Below, in pieces: positions 44,001-52,570 of a DNA stretch of 64,000 bases. The notes below the pieces were generated by a model that had not been told where the DNA came from, searched no databases, and saw only the letters and a program-made list of their open reading frames with translations. The stretch is taken from positions 310,001-374,000 of the forward strand of contig JAQTQB010000001.1 in the NCBI GenBank assembly GCA_028712475.1. The letters run 5' to 3'. Made by a program: the position numbers and the translations under genes. Source of the stretch: Verrucomicrobiales bacterium. GTDB lineage: Bacteria > Verrucomicrobiota > Verrucomicrobiia > Limisphaerales > UBA11358. Each line of letters starts with the position of its first letter. Position 1 is the stretch's first letter.

Positions 44001-44474
44001 ATGAAAACTAAAGCGGGACTGTGGATTGACCATCAAGCGGCGATTATCGTGGAGCTGGCGGAAGCCGGGGAGCAAATCCGGCAGATAAAATCAACGGTTG
44101 AAAAACAACGGCGGCGTTCCAAAGACAGCGAGCCGGCTCAAGTGTCAATTGCGGCCGGGGAAGTTCCTCCTGATGATTCGCGCGAACGGGAATATCAAGG
44201 ACATCTTGCGCGCTATTATGACGAAATCATTTCGTATCTACAATCATCTGATGAAATCCTGATATTTGGTCCTGGGGAGGCCAAAGGCGAACTGAAAAAA
44301 AGGTTCGCGAAAGATAAAAGCGGCTCGCGCATCATCGCGCTCGAGACCACCGATAAAATGACCGTGCCACAGATTGTGGCTCACGTTCGGCAACATTTTC
44401 ACCATGAGGCACCCCGAGGGAGGGTGACAACCACCGCAGTTCCCAGACAATCAACCAAGGCTGATTATGCTTAA
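44001..44474 (+). CDS. eRF1-like/host-attachment-type small protein
   Basis: 157 residues, started at the ATG with a perfect AGGAGG 4 bases upstream, not at the earlier track start. MKTKAGLWIDHQAAIIVELAEAGEQIRQIKS resembles a family of bacterial proteins related to archaeo-eukaryotic release factor domains (often annotated translational machinery or host-attachment protein). QGHLARYYDEIISYLQSSDEILIFGPGEAKGELKKRFAKDK also fits that fold. The true role is unknown. It overlaps the next ORF by 8 bp, so the two are coexpressed. The strong ribosome site is unusual for this window. Confidence 0.75.
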   Translation: MKTKAGLWIDHQAAIIVELAEAGEQIRQIKSTVEKQRRRSKDSEPAQVSIAAGEVPPDDSREREYQGHLARYYDEIISYLQSSDEILIFGPGEAKGELKKRFAKDKSGSRIIALETTDKMTVPQIVAHVRQHFHHEAPRGRVTTTAVPRQSTKADYA

Positions 44475-44751
44475 AAAATTCTCAATAGATTACATTGCCA
44501 TGCCCAGGAACAACACCCGGGTCTTTACGCATCTCACCGATGATCCGGTCGAGGCCGAGGAGTTTTTGATGCATTTGCTGTCTGCCAATGCGCGCATCAA
44601 AGAGATCCGGCACGACGGCAACATTCTGACCGGACATCAGTTCGACAAAATGCTCAAGGTGGCCGCCGAACGCGTCGCGTCCCGGATGTTGGCGGAATCA
44701 CTCGCCGTTGACGGGGCGGAAATCAAGAACCGGTTTGGCTTTGCCGCCTGA
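44467..44751 (+). CDS. Small conserved-looking protein coupled to the previous gene
   Basis: 94 residues (MLKKFSIDYIAMPRNNTRVFTHLTDDPVEAEEFLMHLLSANARIKEIRHDGNILTGHQFDKMLKVAAERVASRML...). Alternating strand and helix pattern with no signal peptide or membrane helix. Its ATG lies inside the end of the previous gene, which implies coupled translation and a shared function. I do not recognise a family. Confidence 0.7.
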   Translation: MLKKFSIDYIAMPRNNTRVFTHLTDDPVEAEEFLMHLLSANARIKEIRHDGNILTGHQFDKMLKVAAERVASRMLAESLAVDGAEIKNRFGFAA

Positions 44752-44916
44752 AGCGACTGATTGCTGTTGAGAAGCGTCAGTCACCCGTGTTGAGCCCGTC
44801 AATTGAGGGCTTGACGCAAACGTGGCGGAGACTGGGAAATGGAGTGGAAATTGCGTTAAATATAATTCCCGGCGCATTGACCGGGCAACCGACCTTCAAA
44901 CAGGTCTGGAGGGAAT

Positions 44917-46350
44917 ATGGCAAACATTTATTCCGAGCCGGCTGCTAATAAAAAAACAGGACGCATGTCTCTGGGCAGTGAAGCAGCGGCGATCATCGGT
45001 GCAGTATTGATGCCGCACGCGCCGATTCTCGTGCCTGCCGTTGGCGGGGAAAGAGGGGGCGCGGTGGAGGCCAGTTGCCGGGCGATGCGCACCGCCGCCG
45101 CCTGCGTGACGAGCCTTCAGCCGGAGACAATTGTTGTGATTTCGCCGCACTCGCCGAGGAAACCAGGAGCGTTTGGCCTGTGGGCCGACGACCGCCTCGA
45201 AGGCGCGTTCACCCAATTCAACGCCCCGCACGCGCGGGTGAGTCTGCCCAACGATCAGCCTCTGATAGAAGCCATCGTCGCCGAAGCGCAGGCGGGCGGG
45301 GTGGAAACCTGGCTGATTCACAATCGCAGTCTTGATCACGGAGCCCTCGTGCCGCTCTGGTTTCTCGCCGGGGCGGGCTGGTCGGGACCGACTGTTGTTC
45401 TTAGTCTCAACAACCATGATGAATATGGCCTGACCAAATTGGGCGAGGTGATAGCCGCCGCCGCCAGCGCGCTGCGCCGTCGCGTGGCAATCGTCGCCAG
45501 CGGCGACATGAGCCATCGCTTGACGCCCGACGCTCCCGGCGGTTTTCATCCGCAGGCGCACCGGTTTGACGAAATTTTTATGCGCCTTATCCGCGCGGGC
45601 GATTACCGTGAAATTCAACACATCAATCCCGAGTTGAGAGAAGTGGCGGCGGAAGACGCGGCAGATTCCACCATGGTCGCGGCCGCCGCCGTGAAATGGA
45701 ACGCAACCGGCCACAAAGTTTTAAGTTACGAGGGACCGTTTGGAGTCGGCTACGGCGTGGCAATTTTGTTTATCAGGAAACCAAAGGCTCAAGGCGAGGC
45801 GGCGACATCGCCAGCAAGAGCCAGCCGTGATGGGGCCGGGTTGCCCGGTTTGGCTCGCCGGGCGGTGGAGACGGCGCGGCGGGGCAGCCCCGCTACTCCC
45901 CCGGCAGCCTCCGGGGAGTATTTGAATGAGCAACGCGGGGTCTTTGTGACGTTGCGCCACCGGAACGGCAACTTGCGTGGCTGTGCAGGGACGATTGACC
46001 CGGTCTGCACCAATTTAGTGGCGGAAACTTGGCGGAACGCTTGTGTGGCGGCATTCCAAGACGCCCGTTTTCCACCCGTCGCGGCGGCGGAACTCGCCGA
46101 CCTGCGGTTTCATGTCAATGTGATTCATTCAATTGAAGACATCTCGACGCCGGATGAACTTGACCCACAGCGCTACGGTATGATCGTTTTCACAGCGGAC
46201 GGACGCCGCGGCATCCTGTTACCTGGAATTGAGGACATTAAGACCGGTGAAGATCAGTTGAAACTTGCCCAGACGAAGGGCGGGATCAGGCCGAACGAAC
46301 CGATGAAAGTCCGTCGTTTTCAAGTAGATCACTTTGCAGATCCGGACTGA
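44917..46350 (+). CDS. AmmeMemoRadiSam proteins B-like and A fused (LigB-like domain plus AMMECR1)
   Basis: The N-terminal ~280 residues form a LigB/MEMO-type domain: AVLMPHAPILVPAVGGERGGAVEA, ETIVVISPHSPRKPGAFGL, VAIVASGDMSHRL. After a ~45-residue Ala/Arg-rich linker follows AMMECR1: GVFVTLRHRNGNLRGCAGTI, AAFQDARFPPVAAAELADLRFHVNVI, GRRGILLPGIEDIKTGEDQL. Such fusions are known, and the radical SAM partner is encoded 1.45 kb downstream (47801). The system's chemistry is still undefined, although linked to reactive-oxygen or carbon-radical reactions. Hsp20 and a cytochrome gene lie between the two parts here. Confidence 0.93.
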   Translation: MANIYSEPAANKKTGRMSLGSEAAAIIGAVLMPHAPILVPAVGGERGGAVEASCRAMRTAAACVTSLQPETIVVISPHSPRKPGAFGLWADDRLEGAFTQFNAPHARVSLPNDQPLIEAIVAEAQAGGVETWLIHNRSLDHGALVPLWFLAGAGWSGPTVVLSLNNHDEYGLTKLGEVIAAAASALRRRVAIVASGDMSHRLTPDAPGGFHPQAHRFDEIFMRLIRAGDYREIQHINPELREVAAEDAADSTMVAAAAVKWNATGHKVLSYEGPFGVGYGVAILFIRKPKAQGEAATSPARASRDGAGLPGLARRAVETARRGSPATPPAASGEYLNEQRGVFVTLRHRNGNLRGCAGTIDPVCTNLVAETWRNACVAAFQDARFPPVAAAELADLRFHVNVIHSIEDISTPDELDPQRYGMIVFTADGRRGILLPGIEDIKTGEDQLKLAQTKGGIRPNEPMKVRRFQVDHFADPD

Positions 46351-46645
46351 CAGCCAGCTTTCCGAAAAAGCGCAGCAAACTTGTGCCGGAAAGTTTCTTA
46401 TTTCAGTCGTCCATCAAATTTTAGACAGTGACGGCATTTCGGGCAGCCTAGGACACTGGTGCGCAAAGCCTGCCAGCACTGATGTGCGTCCTGAAAAGCT
46501 TGAGAAAACGACCAGATATTTTTTGCGTTCACCGTGGCAAAACCAGTTCCCTTGCGGACGAAACGGGCTGTGCTAGCTTTACAAACGGGGTCGGACGAAT
46601 GTGCCTTCCCGGTGGTTCGTTGACCTCATCCGGCAGGATGGAACG

Positions 46646-46687
46646 GTCGGCGGGACTGTTCTGCCGTCATGATCAACTCCCGCCGAC
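46646..46687 (+). promoter_or_regulatory. 10-bp perfect hairpin directly before the hsp20 ribosome site
   Basis: GTCGGCGGGA (46646-46655) pairs with TCCCGCCGAC (46678-46687) around a 22-nt loop, and AGGAGA begins on the next base. The ATG is at 46700. The position suggests control of translation or stability. The remaining leader, 46351-46645, holds no gene and no heat-shock promoter I trust. Confidence 0.65.
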
Positions 46688-46699
46688 AGGAGACAGATT

Positions 46700-47212
46700 A
46701 TGAATGCATTAACCAAATGGAATCCCTTTGGAATGCGTGAGCCAGTGAAGCTGTGGAGTGCGGAACGGCCATGGGATTCGTTTCTGGAAATGGAACGGGA
46801 AATGGCCACCATGTTGGACCGCATGGATCGGATGGTTGGTCGCTGGCCAATGGAAACCAAGGGCGAAGGTCTCACGGTCGCCGCGTGGACGCCGAGCGTG
46901 GACATCATCGAGGACGAGAAGGAGTATCTGGTTAAAGCCGAACTCCCCGAGGTGAAGAAGGAAGAAATCAAGGTGCGCGTGCGGGATCACACGCTCTCGA
47001 TCACCGGCGAACGCAAAGCCGAGAAAGAGGAAAAAGGCAAAAAATATCATCGCATTGAGCGCACCTACGGCAGCTTCGAACGCAGCTTCATGCTGCCCGA
47101 AGAAGCCGATGCAGGCAAAATCACATCCGAGTTCAAGGACGGCGTGTTGAAGGTGCATCTGCCGAAAGTTTCCGTCCCCGAACCGAAGACGACAGAAGTG
47201 AAGGTGGCGTGA
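46700..47212 (+). CDS. Small heat-shock protein Hsp20
   Basis: 170 residues. After a variable N-terminus (WNPFGMREPVKLWSAERPWDSFLEMEREMATMLDRM) comes the alpha-crystallin domain (about 65-155): TPSVDIIEDEKEYLVKAELPEVKKEEIKVRVRDHTLSITGERK, and YGSFERSFMLPEEADAGKITSEFKDGVLKVHLPK. An ATP-independent holdase for unfolding proteins. It has a clear Shine-Dalgarno (AGGAGA), with a strong hairpin just before it. The C-terminal IxI motif is replaced by VSVPEPKTTEVKVA. Confidence 0.95.
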   Translation: MNALTKWNPFGMREPVKLWSAERPWDSFLEMEREMATMLDRMDRMVGRWPMETKGEGLTVAAWTPSVDIIEDEKEYLVKAELPEVKKEEIKVRVRDHTLSITGERKAEKEEKGKKYHRIERTYGSFERSFMLPEEADAGKITSEFKDGVLKVHLPKVSVPEPKTTEVKVA

Positions 47213-47348
47213 TCCACCAAACACGCTCCGTGTGCGGAGACGCGCCGGGGCCAAAACAGTGAACCTTTGGCGGCGGACTGCCGCCAAAGGCAGGAGGTTT
47301 TCAGAGGTCAAATAGACCAAGGGCAGTTCAATGGAAAGGAACGCTTCA

Positions 47349-47792
47349 ATGAAAACACGATTAATAATTTTCTTGGGAGGATTGCTGGTTTTGGCCGTCT
47401 TATCCGGTTGCGGCAACAATCCAAAATCACCCCGGGGATTCCGTTTGCCAGATGGTGACGCAGACAAAGGCAGGCAGGCTTTTCTCGCGCTTAAGTGCAA
47501 CACATGTCATAAGGTGGAAGGCGTGGAACTGCCTCCGCCGAGTGCGTTCAACCTGACGCTCGGCGGCGAAATCACCTATGTGAAAACTTACGGCGAGCTG
47601 GTAACTTCCATCATCAATCCTTCGCATGTGCTGTCCGAAAATTACAAGAAGGAGCTCTTGGATGCCAAAGAATCCCCCATGCCGAAGTTCAATCATGTGA
47701 TGACGGTCGAACAGATGATTGACTTGGTGGCGTTTCTCCAGCCGCACTACAAATTAATAGTGCCGGATTACACAACTTATTCCGCCCCTTGA
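47349..47792 (+). CDS. Lipoprotein c-type cytochrome
   Basis: I start at MKTRLIIFLGGLLVLAVLSGCGNN, which gives a lipoprotein signal with the lipobox LSGC; the track's six extra residues are unlikely. One haem motif CNTCH, a downstream Met ligand in ESPMPKF, and GDADKGRQAFLALKCNTCHKVEGVELPPP, the usual single-domain cytochrome c layout. It would be anchored in the periplasm and pass electrons. It lies 8 bp before the radical SAM gene and may be its operon partner. Confidence 0.9.
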   Translation: MKTRLIIFLGGLLVLAVLSGCGNNPKSPRGFRLPDGDADKGRQAFLALKCNTCHKVEGVELPPPSAFNLTLGGEITYVKTYGELVTSIINPSHVLSENYKKELLDAKESPMPKFNHVMTVEQMIDLVAFLQPHYKLIVPDYTTYSAP

Positions 47793-47800
47793 GAACGCTT

Positions 47801-48895
47801 ATGCGCGCTGCTGCGAAACAGGTGATCGAACCTGTAGTGATTGCTGGCCAATGGTGGCACCGTTTGGCCGATGGCCGTGTTCAATGTGATGTCTGCCCGC
47901 GGTTCTGCAAACTTCACGAAGGGCAGCGTGGTTTCTGCTTTGTGCGCCAGAACAGCGGCGACCGCATCGTGCTGACCACCTACGGTCGCAGCAGCGGCTT
48001 CTGCATTGACCCCATCGAAAAGAAACCGCTGAATCATTTCTATCCGGGCACCAGCGTCCTCTCGTTCGGCACCGCCGGTTGCAATCTCGGCTGCCGCTTC
48101 TGCCAGAACTGGGACATCAGCAAGGCTCGTGAGTTCGACCGGCTGGCCGATCAAGCTTCGCCGGAAACCATAGCCGCCGCCGCCCGCCGGCTCGGGTGCC
48201 GGTCGGTCGCCTTCACTTACAACGACCCGGTGATCTTCGCCGAATACGCCATGGACGTGGCAGATGCCTGCCGCGAAGCCGGCGTCGCCTCCGTCGCGGT
48301 CACCGCCGGCTACATGACCGACGATTCGCGCCCCGAATTTTACCATCACATGGACGCCGCCAATGTGGATTTGAAAGGTTTCACCGAGGAGTTTTATCAC
48401 CGCAATTGTTTCGCCGAACTCACGCCCGTGCTCGACACTTTGAAATATCTGCGCCACCACACAAAAGTCTGGTTCGAAGTGACCACGCTGCTGATTCCCG
48501 GTGAAAACGACAGCGAGGGCGAACTTGAAAAGGCTTCTGACTGGTTTGCCGTCAACCTCGGCCCTGACGTGCCGTGGCATTTCACCGCGTTTCATCCGGA
48601 TTACAAGATGCTCGACAAGCCGCACACCCCGCCCGCAACGCTCACGCGCGCCCGCGAGATCGCACGCGCGAAAGGTCTCCGCTATGTTTACACCGGCAAC
48701 GTCCATGACCGCGACGGCAGCAGCACCTGGTGTCCGGGTTGCGGCCAACGGCTGATTGAGCGCGACTGGTATGACTTGGGCGAATGGAAACTCAAAGGCA
48801 ATCGCTGCGCCTTCTGCGGCTTTGAAATCGCCGGCCACTTCGACGCACAGCCCGGCGATTGGGGCAACCGCCGGCAGCCGGTGCATTTATCTTGA
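47801..48895 (+). CDS. amrS: AmmeMemoRadiSam system radical SAM enzyme
   Basis: 364 residues from the ATG at 47801; the track start is a TTG four codons earlier. VQCDVCPRFCKLHEGQRGFCFVRQN is the family's N-terminal Cys block, SFGTAGCNLGCRFCQNWDISK holds the CX3CX2C cluster, then FTYNDPVIFAEYAMDVADACRE and VDLKGFTEEFYH. The C-terminus WCPGCGQRLIER...CAFCGFEIAGHF is a rubredoxin-like zinc or iron knuckle. It pairs with the fused A/B protein at 44917. Confidence 0.95.
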   Translation: MRAAAKQVIEPVVIAGQWWHRLADGRVQCDVCPRFCKLHEGQRGFCFVRQNSGDRIVLTTYGRSSGFCIDPIEKKPLNHFYPGTSVLSFGTAGCNLGCRFCQNWDISKAREFDRLADQASPETIAAAARRLGCRSVAFTYNDPVIFAEYAMDVADACREAGVASVAVTAGYMTDDSRPEFYHHMDAANVDLKGFTEEFYHRNCFAELTPVLDTLKYLRHHTKVWFEVTTLLIPGENDSEGELEKASDWFAVNLGPDVPWHFTAFHPDYKMLDKPHTPPATLTRAREIARAKGLRYVYTGNVHDRDGSSTWCPGCGQRLIERDWYDLGEWKLKGNRCAFCGFEIAGHFDAQPGDWGNRRQPVHLS

Positions 48896-48934
48896 TTCAA
48901 TGGACAGGAGAAATCTACAACCACCAGGAAGTCA

Positions 48935-49008
48935 TGGCTGTCCGACATGGATTCGAACCATGAATAACGCCTTCAAAGGGCGCTGTGTTACCATTACACC
49001 ATCGGACA
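48935..49008 (-). tRNA. tRNA-Gln (anticodon TTG), CCA encoded
   Basis: Reads on the minus strand TGTCCGATGGTGTAATGG... with acceptor TGTCCGA/TCGGACA, anticodon stem CGCC/GGCG around CTTTGAA, T-arm CATGG TTCGAAT CCATG, discriminator G and CCA. A 3' fragment of it occurs at 43569. Confidence 0.97.
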
Positions 49009-49178
49009 ATCCGGCAATATATTAGATTTTTAACATCGCTGGAGCAAAGAGAAAATCACCGGCAGTCCGATACGTCTGCCACTGTCGGATCCGGAAGCCC
49101 GCAATGGAATGATTGATGATGCGCAAAATTCCTTCTTGTCATCCAGCTTGTCCGTGATAATGTTGCTCCCCTTTTATT

Positions 49179-49424
49179 ATGAAGACGGACATACATCCGA
49201 AATACAACGACGCAGAAATCCGTTGCGCCTGTGGCAACGTGATCAAGACGCGCTCCACCCGCTCAACCATCATCATCGGCATCTGCAACGCCTGCCACCC
49301 GTTCTACACCGGCACGCAGAAATTCGTGGATACCGCCGGCCGCGTGGATAAATTCCAGCAACGCCTCGCCAAGACGCAGGCCGCGCAGGCCGCCGCCGCC
49401 GCGCCGAAGAAGAAAAAAGTTTAG
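49179..49424 (+). CDS. rpmE: 50S ribosomal protein L31
   Basis: 81 residues, zinc-binding form: [27 protein letters not shown], then [27 protein letters not shown]. Cys ligands in CAC and CNAC are present, so it is the zinc-containing (C+) type. The C-terminal tail [13 protein letters not shown] is longer and more basic than in E. coli. It is upstream of prfA, a frequent neighbour. Confidence 0.97.
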   Translation: MKTDIHPKYNDAEIRCACGNVIKTRSTRSTIIIGICNACHPFYTGTQKFVDTAGRVDKFQQRLAKTQAAQAAAAAPKKKKV

Positions 49425-49517
49425 CTGCCCGCTTTCATCCCGCCCGCACTCCCGTCATGGGATTGCGGGCGGTTTCTTTTTTCTTGAACGCGCGCACAGG
49501 ACGCGGTCACAAGAACC

Positions 49518-50597
49518 ATGGACTTAAAACCACACATTGAAAAATTCCGCCGCCGCTTCACCGAGATCGAAGCTGCGTTGAGCGACCCTGCGACGTTCGA
49601 CAACCAGCAGCGCGCACAGGAAATGTCCAAGGAATATGCCCGGCTCAAGGAGCTGGTGGCGTGCGGCGACAATTTTTTCAAGGCACAGGATCAACTGGCG
49701 GAAAACCGCGCGTTGCTCCAAGGCGAACTGCCCGACTCGGAAATCGCGCAGCTCGCGCGCGAGGAAGTGACGCGCCTCGAAGCCGAGGAAAAAAAGTTCG
49801 CGCAGCAGATCCAGTTCGGACTCGTGCCGCCGAACCCGGCCGATTCACGTAACACGATTGTGGAAATCCGCGCCGGCGCCGGCGGTTCGGAATCCGCGCT
49901 CTTCGCCGCCGACCTTTACCGGATGTATTTTCGTTACGCCGAGACTCGTAAATGGAAGGTCGAGCCGCTGGATTCCAACCCGTCCGACCTCGGCGGCTTC
50001 AAGGAAATCATTTTTGAAGTGACCGGCACCGATGTTTTCAAACGGCTCAAATACGAGAGCGGCGTGCATCGCGTCCAGCGTGTTCCCGCGACCGAGGCGC
50101 AGGGACGCATCCACACCAGCACCGCGACCGTCGCCGTGCTGCCCGAAGCCGAGGAAGTGGACGTGGAAATCAAGCCCGACGAAATTGAGATCAACGTCTG
50201 TCGCGCCTCCGGCAAGGGCGGGCAAGGCGTGAACACCACCGATTCCGCCGTGCAAATCATCCACAAGCCGACCGGCATGATCGTCCGTTGCGCCGACCAG
50301 CGGTCGCAGCAAAAAAACCGGATCCAGGCGATGACCGTTTTGCGCTCGCGTTTGCTCGACCGTAAAATCGCCGAGGAAAATGCGAAATACGCCGCGCACC
50401 GAAAAGACCAGGTCGGCACCGGCGAACGCAGCGAAAAAATCCGCACCTACAATTTCCCGCAGAACCGCGTCACCGACCATCGCATCGAGGTCACGCTCTA
50501 CAATCTGTCGAACTTCATTGACGGCGACCTCGACCCGCTCATCGAGCCGCTGATGACGCATGACCTGGACGAGAGGCTGAAGGCGTTAAATGGTTGA
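49518..50597 (+). CDS. prfA: Peptide chain release factor 1
   Basis: Class I release factor for UAA/UAG. NTIVEIRAGAGGSESALFAADLYRMYFRYAE, VHRVQRVPATEAQGRIHTSTATVAVLPE, and the peptidyl-tRNA hydrolysis loop ASGKGGQGVNTTDSAV with GGQ are intact. Following GGQ is GVN rather than the HVN of E. coli, a variant I associate with PVC bacteria. 359 aa. Transcribed with rpmE upstream; a 13-bp hairpin overlaps its stop codon. No prmC adjacent. Confidence 0.97.
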   Translation: MDLKPHIEKFRRRFTEIEAALSDPATFDNQQRAQEMSKEYARLKELVACGDNFFKAQDQLAENRALLQGELPDSEIAQLAREEVTRLEAEEKKFAQQIQFGLVPPNPADSRNTIVEIRAGAGGSESALFAADLYRMYFRYAETRKWKVEPLDSNPSDLGGFKEIIFEVTGTDVFKRLKYESGVHRVQRVPATEAQGRIHTSTATVAVLPEAEEVDVEIKPDEIEINVCRASGKGGQGVNTTDSAVQIIHKPTGMIVRCADQRSQQKNRIQAMTVLRSRLLDRKIAEENAKYAAHRKDQVGTGERSEKIRTYNFPQNRVTDHRIEVTLYNLSNFIDGDLDPLIEPLMTHDLDERLKALNG

Positions 50598-50629
50598 ATC
50601 GTTGCATTGGGCGCGACGATTCAACCATT
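50591..50629. terminator. Perfect 13-bp hairpin at the prfA stop codon
   Basis: ATGGTTGAATCGT (50591-50603) pairs with ACGATTCAACCAT (50617-50629), with a 13-nt loop. It includes the prfA stop. With only 17 bp left before the next ATG it may attenuate or separate the two genes. The CATTCAAC-type sequence resembles the repeat after dnaN. Confidence 0.55.
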
Positions 50630-50646
50630 CAACGATGTAACGATTT

Positions 50647-51222
50647 ATGAAATTACCCGCACACATCAAGGGACTGGTTTTCGACTGCGACGGCACGCTG
50701 GCCGACACCATGCCTTTGCACTGGCGCGCGTGGCAGGTGATCGCCAAGAAATACAAACTGCATTTCCCCGAGGACCGGTTTTATTCCCTCGGCGGCGTGC
50801 CTTCGCGTGACATCTTGAAGATGCTCGCCAAGGAACAAGGCGTCACGCTTGACCATATCCAGGCTGCGCACGAAAAGGAAAATGCGTATCTGCCGCTGAT
50901 GGCTCAAGTCGAACCCATCCACGCCGTCGTGGAAATTGCGAAGGCGAACTACGGAAAAATCCCGATGGCCGTCGCGTCTGGCGGCACGCAGCCGATCATC
51001 GTGCAAGTGCTGGAGCATTTGAAAATCCGGCACCTGTTCGGTGCGGTCGTGACCAGCGAGATGGTGAAGAACCAAAAACCTGCGCCGGATATTTTTATCG
51101 AAGCTGCGCGGCGCATTGGGGTGGATCCGAAATGTTGTCGCGGCTACGAAGATACGGATTTGGGTATGACCGCAATTCGCGCGGCAGGAATGGAAGCGGT
51201 GGATGTGCGTGGGTTGATTTAG
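50647..51222 (+). CDS. HAD-family hydrolase, beta-phosphoglucomutase-like
   Basis: 191 residues: motif I VFDCDGTLADTMPLH (nucleophile Asp plus acid/base Asp), cap domain FYSLGGVPSRDILKML, motif II VASGGTQ, motif III Lys in NQKPAPDIF, and motif IV GYEDTDLGMTAIRAAGM. Most such enzymes dephosphorylate small sugar phosphates; some isomerise glucose phosphates. The substrate is not evident. The short alpha-helical cap is of the C1 type. Confidence 0.93.
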   Translation: MKLPAHIKGLVFDCDGTLADTMPLHWRAWQVIAKKYKLHFPEDRFYSLGGVPSRDILKMLAKEQGVTLDHIQAAHEKENAYLPLMAQVEPIHAVVEIAKANYGKIPMAVASGGTQPIIVQVLEHLKIRHLFGAVVTSEMVKNQKPAPDIFIEAARRIGVDPKCCRGYEDTDLGMTAIRAAGMEAVDVRGLI

Positions 51223-51272
51223 AAGTTGAACGTCTGATTAAAGTCGCCTTAATTATCAATGCAGTGCAACTT

Positions 51273-51734
51273 TTAATTCAAAACTTTCTGTAAATCAGAT
51301 TTGAGCAATTTAATTTTCGTGTCAAGTTTTCTGCGCTTCACTACTGCTGCTAACAAATCAAGTTTCTGAAGGATTGTTTGTTTTAAGAAATCGTAGCGCT
51401 CCTCTTCGGATTTACGGAAAAAGTTTTCATTGTTTACGATTATCGGTATTCCAATTGATTTTTCTTTCTTCCTGTAGCTCTCTATGTCTTTCAAGTTTTG
51501 CAGTTCGTATGGAATCGGATTTACATAAAACTGAAATAATGCCAACACCAAATCCTTTCCGTAATCTTCATTTTTCAATTTCTTCAAGTTGTCACAAATT
51601 CCCTTTTCTCCCCAAATGTAAGTGCGAAATAAATCCCCTTGCTCCTTGGCTAAGGTTTTCATTTGTTGAGTAGCATCGTGATAAAGCGACGGGTAAGAAA
51701 TAAAACAACCAAAAATGTTATTTTCATCATTCAT
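51273..51734 (-). CDS. AT-rich orphan protein, unknown function
   Basis: 153 residues (MNDENNIFGCFISYPSLYHDATQQMKTLAKEQGDLFRTYIWGEKG...) with a charged helical C-terminus (KLDLLAAVVKRRKLDTKIKLLKSDLQKVLN). The base composition is far more AT-rich than both neighbours, a strong sign of recent acquisition. No signal peptide or membrane helix. It stands alone between a HAD gene and proC with no integrase or repeat that I can see. Small AT-rich orphans like this are often immunity or defence proteins, but nothing here proves that. Confidence 0.65.
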   Translation of the reverse strand: MNDENNIFGCFISYPSLYHDATQQMKTLAKEQGDLFRTYIWGEKGICDNLKKLKNEDYGKDLVLALFQFYVNPIPYELQNLKDIESYRKKEKSIGIPIIVNNENFFRKSEEERYDFLKQTILQKLDLLAAVVKRRKLDTKIKLLKSDLQKVLN

Positions 51735-51754
51735 CTTAATTGCAATTAGAAAAT

Positions 51755-52570
51755 TTATCCTTGCCCGAGCTTCTTCGACTTCTCCGTCGCCGCGCGGACG
51801 GCACTAATCACGGTGGCGCGTAGCTTGCCCTTCTCCAAAGCATGCAGACCTTCGATCGTCGTGCCGCCGGGGCTGGTGACTTGATCCTTCAGCGTGCCAG
51901 GATGCTGGCCGGTTTCCAAAACCATTTTCGCGCCGCCGAGAACGGTTTGTGCGGCGAGCTTGGTCGCGATGTCGCGCGGCAGGCCGGCGGCGACGCCGCC
52001 GTCGCTCAACGCCTCGATGAATTGATAAACATACGCCGGACCGCTGCCGCTCAAGCCGGTCACGGCATCAAGCAGACTTTCTTTCACATGAAACGCGATG
52101 CCGACGGCGGACAAAAGTTTTTTCGCCAGTTCGCCGTCTGCGGCGTTCGCATTTTTCCCGAGCGCGAATGCGGAAGCGCCTTCGCCCACGAGCGCCGGCG
52201 TGTTGGGCATGACGCGGATGACGCGCGCACCGGCGGGCAGCGCGGCTTCCAGTTTAGCCAGCGTCACTCCGGCGGCGATGGAGATGAGCAGATGGTTTTT
52301 TGTGAATGCGCGGGAAATTTCCGCGAGCGCGGCGGCGACCTGGTCCGGCTTCGTGGCGAGGATCAAAACCGTCGCGAACTGTGCGACGGCAATGTTTGTT
52401 GGGCTGGTTTTCGCGCCGACTTCGCCGGCGAAATTTTTCCGCGCCGTCTCAAACGGATCGCTGGCGATGATTTCTTTCGGGGTGACGAGTTCGGCGCGGA
52501 CAAAACCGCGCGCCAGGGCCGTGGCCATCTTGCCCGCGCCGAGAAAACCGATTTTTAATGGAACTGCCAT
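51755..52570 (-). CDS. proC: Pyrroline-5-carboxylate reductase
   Basis: Last step of proline synthesis, NAD(P)H-dependent. I start at MAVPLKIGFLGAGKMATALARGF (ATG at 52570); the 569-residue track ORF runs antisense through the Sel1 gene. Rossmann motif GFLGAGKMA, VIRVMPNTPALVGEGASAF and AVTGLSGSGPAYVYQFIEALSDGGVAAGLPRDIA, then TSPGGTTIEGLHALEKG near the end, are all canonical. 271 aa, normal. Confidence 0.97.
   Translation of the reverse strand: MAVPLKIGFLGAGKMATALARGFVRAELVTPKEIIASDPFETARKNFAGEVGAKTSPTNIAVAQFATVLILATKPDQVAAALAEISRAFTKNHLLISIAAGVTLAKLEAALPAGARVIRVMPNTPALVGEGASAFALGKNANAADGELAKKLLSAVGIAFHVKESLLDAVTGLSGSGPAYVYQFIEALSDGGVAAGLPRDIATKLAAQTVLGGAKMVLETGQHPGTLKDQVTSPGGTTIEGLHALEKGKLRATVISAVRAATEKSKKLGQG

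Noticed and set aside
46490-46520. Heat-shock sigma-type promoter before hsp20 (CTTGAGAAAACG...)
   Set aside because: Only the first box is partly right and the second is missing.
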